DNA of 11,992 nt. Source: Muribaculaceae bacterium. Lineage in GTDB: Bacteria; Bacteroidota; Bacteroidia; Bacteroidales; Muribaculaceae. Under the pieces are notes generated by a model, which saw nothing but the letters and a program-made list of their open reading frames with translations, was not told the origin of the DNA and did not search any database. The translations under genes were made by a program, and so were the position numbers. The stretch spans positions 1-11,992 of the forward strand of contig VSPF01000093.1 in NCBI GenBank assembly GCA_009775195.1, given 5' to 3'. Positions 6,578 through 11,992 of the stretch are shown here, piece after piece; the first letter of the stretch is position 1, and every line of letters starts with the position of its first letter.

Positions 6578-8481
6578 CGCAGACAGCTACCACGCATATT
6601 GCCCAACTGAAGCGGCTGCTCAAAATCGAGTATGAGGCCGAGAAAGAAGCCCTGACACGCATCGCCGACCGCACCGAGGTGAGCAGGCTTGTCGACAGGG
6701 GCATGGCATGGTGGCCGATAACGCATGGCAATGTTTATTTCAACTCGCTCAACCAGCGCATAATCGAGGTCTACCGCAGTGCCGACACCGACCCCGATAC
6801 CGAGCACGAGTTTGACTACGGCCGTTCGGTAGTCTTCTTCACTACCTCGGGGACTGCCGGCGACACGCCGCGCCGACTATTCGGCGGCACGGTGAGCTAT
6901 GTCGACGGCAACCGCATGGCTGTCGCCATCGCCGACACGACCGACACATCACTTCTCGACTCCGACGGCCGACGGGCAGGGGTCATGCTGTCGTTCGACG
7001 AGACTACCTACCGCGTGATGTTTGAAACGCTCGACGTCCTTGCCTCGGCAAAAGGACGCCTCGGCGAACTGCGCGACAACATCTATTCCGACCGGCCCCT
7101 CGGCGAACTGTCTCTCACGCCCATGGCTTTCCCCTATCTCAATGCCTCGCAGCAAAGAGGAGTAAACAAGGTGTTGTCGGCCCGCGACGTGGCCATAGTC
7201 CACGGGCCGCCGGGCACAGGCAAGACCACGACACTGGTCGAGGCCATCTACGAGACCCTGCGACGCGAAAGCCAGGTCATGGTATGCGCACAAAGCAACA
7301 AGGCCGTCGACTGGATATGCGAAAAACTTGTCGACCGTGGCATCAACGTGCTGCGCATCGGCAACCCCTCGCGTGTCGACGACAAGATGCTGGCCTCGAC
7401 CTACGAACGCCGCTTCGAGGCGCACCCCGACTATCCCGAGCTCTGGAGCATACGCCAGGCCATGCGCAGCCTGCACCAGGCACGGCATCGAGGCAGCGAC
7501 CAGTGGCATCAGAAAATCGAACGCCTCAAAGACCGCGCAATCGGCCTCGAGTTGCGCATCAACAATGATATCTTCGGCTCGGTGCAGGTCATAGCCTCGA
7601 CACTCGTGGGGAGTGCCTCGCGGCAGCTTACGGGTATGCGCTTCAGCACTGTCTTTATCGACGAGGCGGCGCAGGCCCTCGAAGCTGCCTGTTGGATACC
7701 CATGCGCCGCGCCGGGCGCATAATCCTGGCCGGCGACCACTGCCAGCTGCCACCGACAGTCAAGAGTTTCGAGGCCATGAAGGGCGGCCTGGGGCGCTCG
7801 CTGATGGAAACGATAATCGAGCGTCACCCCGAGTGCGTGACCCTGCTGACGATGCAATACCGTATGCACAGCGACATCATGCGTTTTTCGAGCGAGTATT
7901 TCTATGGCGGACAGCTTACAGCGGCCCCCGAGGTGCGCGACCGTGGCATCCTCGACCTCGACATACCCGTAGAGTGGGTCGACACATCGGCAATCGACAG
8001 CGAGGCCACCGACGATATGGCAGACTTCCGCGAGGCAGTGGCAGGCGAGAATTATGGGCGCATCAACCGTGCCGAGGCCCGGCTGACAATCGACACCCTG
8101 ACGGCATATATCGAGCGTATAGGCCGCCAGCGGATTATCGACGAGCGTATCGACATAGGCATCATCTCGCCCTACCGCGCCCAGGTGCGCTATCTTCGCT
8201 ACCTTGTCAAGCATCAGCCGTGGGCCAAACAATTGCGCGGGCTTGTGTCGGTCAATACCGTCGACGGCTTCCAAGGCCAGGAGCGCGACGTAATCGTAAT
8301 CTCGCTCGTCCGCAGCAACGACAAGGGCGACATAGGCTTTCTCCGCGACCTGCGGCGCACCAACGTGGCCATGACACGCGCACGCATGAAACTCCTCATC
8401 ATCGGCGACAGCACCACCCTCCGCGCCGCCCACCCCTTCTACCGCAGACTATACAGGTATATTGAAGCGTTGAAAGGATAA
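6574..8481 (+). CDS. Upf1/IGHMBP2-type superfamily 1 DNA/RNA helicase
   Basis: This 635-aa protein is close to the usual length of the IGHMBP2-like bacterial helicase family. All SF1 motifs are readable: Walker A GPPGTGKTT (211-219), Walker B with DEAAQA (363-368), motif III GDHCQLPPT (387-395), motif IV QYRMHSDIM (428-436), motif V VNTVDGFQGQERD (560-572) and motif VI RRTNVAMTRAR (594-604). Residues 1-200 match the N-terminal beta-barrel/stalk (1B-like) part. The pattern predicts an ATP-driven, 5'-to-3' translocase of the Upf1-like SF1B group acting on single-stranded DNA or RNA in the cytoplasm. Human relatives have R-loop, translation and repair roles; the bacterial role is not established. 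There is no signal peptide. It is translationally coupled to two exported proteins, an odd mix of compartments that probably reflects shared expression rather than a complex. Confidence 0.92.
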   Translation: MTQTATTHIAQLKRLLKIEYEAEKEALTRIADRTEVSRLVDRGMAWWPITHGNVYFNSLNQRIIEVYRSADTDPDTEHEFDYGRSVVFFTTSGTAGDTPRRLFGGTVSYVDGNRMAVAIADTTDTSLLDSDGRRAGVMLSFDETTYRVMFETLDVLASAKGRLGELRDNIYSDRPLGELSLTPMAFPYLNASQQRGVNKVLSARDVAIVHGPPGTGKTTTLVEAIYETLRRESQVMVCAQSNKAVDWICEKLVDRGINVLRIGNPSRVDDKMLASTYERRFEAHPDYPELWSIRQAMRSLHQARHRGSDQWHQKIERLKDRAIGLELRINNDIFGSVQVIASTLVGSASRQLTGMRFSTVFIDEAAQALEAACWIPMRRAGRIILAGDHCQLPPTVKSFEAMKGGLGRSLMETIIERHPECVTLLTMQYRMHSDIMRFSSEYFYGGQLTAAPEVRDRGILDLDIPVEWVDTSAIDSEATDDMADFREAVAGENYGRINRAEARLTIDTLTAYIERIGRQRIIDERIDIGIISPYRAQVRYLRYLVKHQPWAKQLRGLVSVNTVDGFQGQERDVIVISLVRSNDKGDIGFLRDLRRTNVAMTRARMKLLIIGDSTTLRAAHPFYRRLYRYIEALKG

Positions 8482-8497
8482 AGAGTACCCCCCAATT

Positions 8498-8536
8498 AAA
8501 AAGAGCCAAAGACCAGCCGGTCATTGGCTCATTTTT
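8498..8536. terminator. Bidirectional intrinsic terminator after the helicase gene
   Basis: GAGCCAA (8503-8509) pairs with TTGGCTC (8524-8530), and GACC (8511-8514) with GGTC (8519-8522), around an AGCC loop. On the plus strand ATTTTT follows (T run 8532-8536). On the minus strand the A run 8498-8502 supplies five T. It lies 22 bases past the helicase stop. Before the insertion proposed at 8539-8842 it could have served both convergent genes. Confidence 0.85.
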
Positions 8537-8538
8537 AG
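8529..8538. repeat. Left copy of a 10-bp direct repeat flanking the hairpin element
   Basis: TCATTTTTAG is repeated exactly at 8833-8842. The copies sit 4 bases outside the left end and 2 bases outside the right end of the inverted-repeat element, as a target-site duplication would. The left copy overlaps the tail of the helicase terminator. The sequence is T-rich, so chance is not excluded. Confidence 0.5.
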
Positions 8539-8566
8539 GGCTCAAGTCGAAATCATGGTGCATTAG

Positions 8567-8588
8567 AAAAAAATGCTCGAAGAGCATT
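8567..8588 (-). terminator. Outward terminator at the left end of the element; likely ends the BspA-like mRNA
   Basis: Read on the minus strand, AATGCTC-TTC-GAGCATT is a perfect 7-bp stem with a 3-base loop, followed without a gap by T (plus-strand A run 8567-8573). It is the first strong terminator after the BspA-like stop at 8862. The mRNA would therefore carry a roughly 270-base 3' untranslated region made almost wholly of the hairpin element. Confidence 0.75.
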
Positions 8589-8770
8589 ACTTTGTTGTAA
8601 CCCCGGCCTTACGAAGTTGGCCGGGGTACGGAACTCTCCTCTGGCGATTAGTGTCGAAGACACTTCCCAATCGATGTATAAATCTGGCAGGCACGGGAAA
8701 GGCCTTCGACCTTTATGTTAGGCTTTCGTCTACATCCCCACCCAACTGCGTAAGGGGGTCATAAAGTAAC

Positions 8771-8786
8771 AGTCTTCGACTTTTTT
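8771..8786 (+). terminator. Outward terminator at the right end of the element
   Basis: AGTC-TTC-GACT (8771-8781) is followed by a T run 8781-8786. The stem is only 4 bp, so it is weaker than its left-arm partner, but its layout mirrors it exactly. Helicase read-through would end here. Confidence 0.45.
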
Positions 8787-8832
8787 CTCCGTCTGCATTT
8801 ATAATCTTGATGCACCGACATTTCGACTTGTG

Positions 8833-8842
8833 TCATTTTTAG
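8833..8842. repeat. Right copy of the 10-bp direct repeat
   Basis: TCATTTTTAG is identical to 8529-8538. Joining the two copies removes the element and leaves a 76-bp intergenic region between the helicase and BspA-like stops, with the bidirectional terminator intact. Confidence 0.5.
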
Positions 8843-8861
8843 TTTTGATTGCGCAATTAGT

Positions 8862-11681
8862 TTATTTCACAAGTTCAACTTTGCCATTGACGATATAGTA
8901 GCCGGCGGGAAGTTGGCGTAGGCCGGAGCGCGTGAAGACTTCGACCCTGATACCCTGAAGATTGTAGACTTCTAATGTGTCATTTTCATTAATAATGTCG
9001 ATGATACCGGAGGTGCCTTCTACGATAAACTTACAAGTATATGTTTTATCGTCCCATACAGCGGTGACTGTAGCCGTTCCACTTGACTTTGCCGTTACAA
9101 GGCCTGTCTGCGACACCTCTGCGACTGCCGGATTTGAACTCGACCATTCAACTTTTGCATCGGCTTTTACATTGAGCTGCATAGTATCGTTGATACCGAG
9201 CGTGGCCGACATTTTCACGTCGGGAGTTTCAGCCTGGCCTACCGAGATTATAAAGTAGCAGGAGAGGTCGTCCTTGGTAGCAGTAATCACCGCCACTCCT
9301 TGCGAAATTCCTGTAACCACACCTCCTACTGATACTTCGGCAACATTATCATCAGAACTCGACCATGTCACTATATTGGCAGCCCTGGAATCGAAAGAGA
9401 CTTCGAGTTGGATTGATTGCGTAATATCCAATATGAGAGGGTCATAATTTATAGAATAATATTGGTCATCCACAACAACAGTACATTTAGCAGTGATATC
9501 AGCGTAAGTTGCCGTTATGACCGCAACACCGTTATTGATTGTTGAGACTTTGCCATCTTGTGAAACGATGGCTACACTTTCGTCGGATGATGTCCATGCA
9601 ATTGATGAACTTGAGGCTTCTTGGATTATATAGGTGTTAAGTTGGAATTCTTTATCTTTTTCGAGGAATAGACATGATTCGCTTAATGCGAGTTCAGCCA
9701 AAGGAGTGACCGGAAGCTGGTCAACAACATTTTTAAACGGGCTCCAAAGGTTACTATCAACATATCTCTCCCTCGAGCCCACAGGTATATTAAGAGTGGC
9801 TGATTCGTATGTCGTCTGTGTAAAAATATAAGCATCCCCTTCTGGTGGATTAGACGCATAGCACGAAATCTCTGTCAAGGCGTCGCAAAGAGCAAATGCG
9901 CCATCGCCGATTGATTTTACCGAATTAGGGATTGTTATTGAAGACAATTTGAAACATCGCAAGAAAGCATTGGTCGGTATTACAGTCATGGCATTGGAAA
10001 GAGTAACTTCCTTAAGCACCCTGCAATTCTCAAAAGTAGACTTTCCAATAGATTTAACCGAGTTTGGAATGGTCATTGTAGATAATCCCGTACAATCCGA
10101 AAAAGCAGCCTCTCCAATAGTTAACACAGAGTTTGGAAGAGTAACTTCCTTTAGTGCCCTGCAATATTCAAAAGCAGACTTTCCAATCAATTTCACCGAG
10201 TTAGGAATGGTCAAATCTGTCAATGCCACGCACCCCAAGAATGTAGATTCCTCAATAGTTGTTATCCTGTTGGGAATAGCTATAGTACTTAATGCCGTGC
10301 AACGCTCAAAAGCAGACTTTCCAATCGTCGTTACAGAATTAGGAATAGCCACAGAAGTTAAACCTGTACAACCATAGAACGCACAATCTATAATCGAAGT
10401 CACTGTATTTGGTACCTCATATAAACCGGAATATTGTGCAGGTACACCAACCAAGGTGGTAATATCTTTGCTAAATAGAACTCCATTTATCGAGCAGTAT
10501 GCAGGATTACTTTCCTCAACAATGATTTCATTTAGATTAGTACACCTGCTAAATACACCTCCTTCTAACAATGTTACGGAACTTGGGATAGTCACGGATG
10601 TCAGTCCGCGACAGCCAGAGAAGGCTAAAGATTCAATTGTCTTTACTGAGTTAGGTATAACTAATGATGTTAAATCCGAACAATCGTAAAATGCGGATTC
10701 ACCAATCGAAATTACGGAATTTGGGATGGTCAATGAACTCAAATGAATACACCCTTTGAAAACCGACTTTTGAATTGACATTATAGAATTAGAAATAACT
10801 ACGGAAGTCAGGTTGCTGCAATTTGATAAGGCTCCTTCGCCAATCGATGTCACCGAATCAGCGATAACCATAGATGTCAACCCATCACAACTTCCAAACG
10901 CACCTTCTCCAATTGATATTACAGAGTTAGGTATTGTTATAGAGACTAAGCCGTTACAGTCATAGAATGTTGCATCTTCAATCGCAGTTAAATAATTGGG
11001 GAAAATAAACGAAGTCAAACCACTACAACCTATAAATGCCTTTGACCCAATTTTTCTTACTGAATTTGGGATGGATATCGACTTCAATCCACTACAATAC
11101 GCAAACGCACTTTCTCCAATCGATATTACAGAATTAGGTATAGAAACAGAGGTCAAACTGCTACATCTATGAAGAACTCCCTCCGCAATATGTGTTGTTC
11201 CATCTGCAAATATTGCAGAAGTCAGATTTTCGCAACCAAAGAAAACCTGTGAACCGACTGATGCCAAAGAGTTAGAAATTGTAATCGAGGTTAAATTGTG
11301 ACAATTACAAAAGGTGTTACGACCTATCGTTGTTACCGAATTCGGGATTGTGACAGTTGTCAATCCACTTCTCTCAAAGGCTCCATCTCCTATTATAGAC
11401 ACAGTGTTAGGTATAGATACCGTAGTCAGTTCGCCTTGGCCAAAGAAAGAATACGCTTCTATCTCCACAACAGTATACGCATCATTGCCATTATAGACAG
11501 TTTCGGGTATTACAAGGGCACCGGAGTAATGAGTCGTCTCCGTGATTTTAGCCGTTTTGCACGTTTTTGCGTCCTCGTCGAGGACGGTGTAGTTCACGCC
11601 CTGATAAGTGAAATCGGCTTCTACAGCATAGAGGCTGATTGTGGCCGACAACACCATGAATAAAAGTAATAGTTTTTTCAT
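8862..11681 (-). CDS. BspA-like leucine-rich-repeat surface protein with bacterial Ig-like domains
   Basis: This is a 939-aa protein. Its signal peptide is MKKLLLLFMVLSATISLYAV with cleavage around residue 20. Residues about 86-603 hold some 21-22 copies of a 23-residue BspA/LRR_5 repeat of the form TSVTIPNSVTSIGESAFYGC. One longer unit interrupts them at 384-420 (SNPAYCSINGVLFSKD), a typical BspA insertion. Residues about 605-655 form the usual capping segment. Three Ig-like (Big_2-type) domains follow at about 663-738, 741-815 and 818-888, each with WSSS/WTSSD and a G-x-V-(S/T) turn. The final 40 residues (VYNLQGIRVEV, then LPAGYYIVNGKVELVK) resemble a Por/type IX sorting tail, so export to the outer surface is likely. 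BspA relatives bind host proteins or other bacteria; the ligand here is unknown. It is transcribed alone, convergent with the helicase. The repeat region is far poorer in GC than the neighbouring genes. Confidence 0.92.
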   Translation of the reverse strand: MKKLLLLFMVLSATISLYAVEADFTYQGVNYTVLDEDAKTCKTAKITETTHYSGALVIPETVYNGNDAYTVVEIEAYSFFGQGELTTVSIPNTVSIIGDGAFERSGLTTVTIPNSVTTIGRNTFCNCHNLTSITISNSLASVGSQVFFGCENLTSAIFADGTTHIAEGVLHRCSSLTSVSIPNSVISIGESAFAYCSGLKSISIPNSVRKIGSKAFIGCSGLTSFIFPNYLTAIEDATFYDCNGLVSITIPNSVISIGEGAFGSCDGLTSMVIADSVTSIGEGALSNCSNLTSVVISNSIMSIQKSVFKGCIHLSSLTIPNSVISIGESAFYDCSDLTSLVIPNSVKTIESLAFSGCRGLTSVTIPSSVTLLEGGVFSRCTNLNEIIVEESNPAYCSINGVLFSKDITTLVGVPAQYSGLYEVPNTVTSIIDCAFYGCTGLTSVAIPNSVTTIGKSAFERCTALSTIAIPNRITTIEESTFLGCVALTDLTIPNSVKLIGKSAFEYCRALKEVTLPNSVLTIGEAAFSDCTGLSTMTIPNSVKSIGKSTFENCRVLKEVTLSNAMTVIPTNAFLRCFKLSSITIPNSVKSIGDGAFALCDALTEISCYASNPPEGDAYIFTQTTYESATLNIPVGSRERYVDSNLWSPFKNVVDQLPVTPLAELALSESCLFLEKDKEFQLNTYIIQEASSSSIAWTSSDESVAIVSQDGKVSTINNGVAVITATYADITAKCTVVVDDQYYSINYDPLILDITQSIQLEVSFDSRAANIVTWSSSDDNVAEVSVGGVVTGISQGVAVITATKDDLSCYFIISVGQAETPDVKMSATLGINDTMQLNVKADAKVEWSSSNPAVAEVSQTGLVTAKSSGTATVTAVWDDKTYTCKFIVEGTSGIIDIINENDTLEVYNLQGIRVEVFTRSGLRQLPAGYYIVNGKVELVK
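9876..11426 (-). repeat. Tandem 69-bp repeats encoding the LRR array
   Basis: These are the 23-codon units of the BspA-like gene, about 21-22 copies with one longer interruption near 10420-10530. Short DNA words such as those encoding IPNSV and SIGESAF recur nearly unchanged. The 60 bases at 10021-10080 hold 21 G/C, against 40 at 7741-7800 in the helicase gene. Such arrays change copy number by recombination and can be collapsed in short-read assemblies. Confidence 0.8.
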
Positions 11682-11763
11682 ATTAAGATTTGTTTAATAT
11701 TTTATTTACAACCAAGACCTAATAGAAAAAACTGCTGCATTGGAGACTGTTATGCACGGATAC
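11682..11763 (-). other. Leader region of the BspA-like gene
   Basis: This is AT-rich sequence directly before ATG 11681. I see no clear TAnnTTTG box and no Shine-Dalgarno site on the minus strand here. That leaves the box at 11822-11829, further upstream, as the best visible promoter candidate. No ORF is supported on either strand. Confidence 0.4.
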
Positions 11764-11809
11764 AAAAAACGTGGACTAACTCAGCCTATCTGAACTTGAG
11801 GTCTTCCAC
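11764..11809 (-). terminator. Possible attenuator terminator in the BspA-like leader
   Basis: On the minus strand GTGGA (plus 11809-11805) can pair with TCCAC (plus 11775-11771), with CTCA/TGAG as an inner helix. It is followed by one G and six T (plus A run 11769-11764). The first arm is the same segment that closes the long hairpin 11787-11914, so the two folds exclude each other. The stem is short, and conditional activity is inferred. Confidence 0.4.
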
Positions 11810-11914
11810 AACCTTTTCTACCAAATATACGAGTAAAGCCCACGCCTATGGCGTGAGCATCCTTGCTTTACTCTTGGTAGAATTTGAAAATGTGGAAGTT
11901 TCAAGTTCAAGATA
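11787..11914. ncRNA. 128-nt rod-like imperfect hairpin, candidate structured RNA or palindromic repeat
   Basis: Paired blocks from outside inward are: TATC/GATA (11787-11790 and 11911-11914); TGAACTTGA/TCAAGTTCA (11791-11799 and 11901-11909); CTTCCACA/TGTGGAAG (11803-11810 and 11891-11898); TTCTACCAA/TTGGTAGAA (11816-11824 and 11874-11882); GAGTAAAGC/GCTTTACTC (11831-11839 and 11865-11873); CACGCC/GGCGTG (11841-11846 and 11850-11855) around a TAT loop. That is 45 perfect pairs. Internal loops are small: a 5-by-8 loop, a 6-base bulge (11825-11830) and a 1-by-9 loop. Strand is undecided; the minus strand is favoured by the downstream T6 and by the BspA-like gene it would precede. It lacks the large central bubble expected of 6S RNA. 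Confidence 0.6.
11822..11829 (-). promoter_or_regulatory. -7 promoter box lying in the long hairpin's bulge
   Basis: The minus strand reads TATATTTG, a full match to TAnnTTTG, spanning most of the unpaired 6-base bulge. A start near 11815 would give the BspA-like gene a leader of about 135 bases that begins inside the hairpin and omits its upstream arm. No good -33 box is visible. Confidence 0.35.
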
Positions 11915-11939
11915 TTAGCAAAAATGCTTTTCCTAATAT
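11912..11939. repeat. Short inverted repeat beside the long hairpin
   Basis: ATATTAG (11912-11918) pairs with CTAATAT (11933-11939), with AGCA/TGCT nested inside and T4 after the inner arm on the plus strand. It partly overlaps the outermost GATA of the long hairpin. It could be a weak terminator. From 11940 to the window end I see no gene, although the last three bases are ATG and could open one. Confidence 0.4.
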
Positions 11940-11992
11940 GTCGTGATAACGTTTGTTATTTAATTCATTGGCATTATGAAATGATATTTATG

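Larger units (their letters stand above)
8543..8830. mobile_element. 288-bp non-coding inverted-repeat element with six hairpins (MITE-like candidate)
   Basis: The ends match as inverted repeats: CAAGTCGAAAT, three variable bases, GGTGCAT at 8543-8563 and again on the minus strand from 8830 to 8810 (18 of 21 identical). The halves continue to align inward: an A-run, TCGAAGA, TTACTTT (8587-8593 versus 8769-8763 on minus), ACCCC, TTACGnAGTTGG (8609-8620 versus 8753-8742 on minus), GGGG, GTCGAAG and CTTnCCC. Each half holds three hairpins in the same order. Left: 8572-8588, 8601-8626, 8650-8664. Right: 8771-8781, 8736-8758, 8698-8714. The centre is near 8686, bounded by TTCCC (8664-8668) and GGGAA (8695-8699). 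The right arm has about 20 extra bases near its end. No transposase is present, so any movement would need help from elsewhere. A 10-bp direct repeat flanks it. I do not recognise the family. Confidence 0.6.

Noticed and set aside
6949..8433. 494-codon open frame on the minus strand across the helicase gene
   Set aside because: It is a shadow of the GC-rich helicase. The plus frame has every SF1 motif, while the minus product has no recognisable domain.
8573..8764. 63-codon ORF on the plus strand beginning in the element's first hairpin
   Set aside because: It runs through the hairpins of the inverted-repeat element, has no ribosome site, starts inside a terminator stem, and its sequence is explained by the repeat structure.
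8543..8830. Invertible promoter switch flanked by inverted repeats
   Set aside because: It lies between the 3' ends of two convergent genes, so flipping it would not turn a gene on, and no full TAnnTTTG box was found inside. Similarity also extends through the whole arms, not just the ends.
8848..8857. ATTGCGCAAT palindrome just after the BspA-like stop
   Set aside because: It has no loop and no adjoining T run on the minus strand, so it is not a convincing terminator.
9876..11426. CRISPR-like regular repetition
   Set aside because: The repeats are contiguous 69-bp in-frame coding units with no unique spacers and encode a BspA LRR array.
2468..11954. TGATAACGTTT present at 2468-2478 and 11944-11954
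   Set aside because: Only two copies of a short AT-rich 11-mer with no shared context. Too little to call a regulatory motif.

Overview
The window looks like a Bacteroidales chromosome, probably from the Muribaculaceae/Porphyromonadaceae side of the gut Bacteroidota. The evidence is a DUF4954 protein, a tandem pair of exported DUF3857/transglutaminase-type proteins, a BspA-like leucine-rich-repeat surface protein with a Por-type tail, several matches to the Bacteroidota -7 promoter box TAnnTTTG, and mostly weak Shine-Dalgarno sites. Taxonomy is inferred from protein families only.

Layout. Bases 1-231 are an AT-rich block of different character: the C-terminal end of an Imm11-type immunity protein, overlapped by a 43-codon orphan ORF with a strong purine-rich ribosome site. 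An extremely AT-rich spacer (8 G/C in the 60 bases 241-300) separates it from a GC-rich core. In the core, a 662-aa DUF4954 protein runs leftward to a strong terminator. It diverges, across about 100 bp holding two facing -7 boxes, from a rightward three-gene operon: an active-site-complete transglutaminase-like protein (2556-4346), a larger DUF3857 protein whose transglutaminase region lacks the catalytic Cys (4349-6577), and an Upf1/IGHMBP2-type SF1 helicase (6574-8481). The genes are 2 bp apart and then overlap by ATGA. A bidirectional intrinsic terminator follows. On the right, a 939-aa BspA-like protein runs leftward and converges on the helicase. Its repeat region is much poorer in GC than the core.

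The most unusual structure lies between the convergent genes. Bases 8543-8830 form a 288-bp non-coding element whose two halves are diverged inverted copies of one unit with three hairpins in the same order. Stem sequences differ between the halves while pairing is kept. It has matching ends (18 of 21 positions) and is flanked by a 10-bp direct repeat (TCATTTTTAG), so it reads like a MITE-type insertion beside a shared bidirectional terminator. Its outermost hairpins are themselves outward-reading terminators.

A second unexplained structure lies upstream of the BspA-like gene: a 128-nt rod-shaped hairpin (11787-11914). Its inner strand can alternatively pair with a downstream segment that ends in six T on the minus strand. 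This is an attenuator-like arrangement with a -7 promoter box lying in its bulge. No rRNA, tRNA, CRISPR array or transposase gene was seen.
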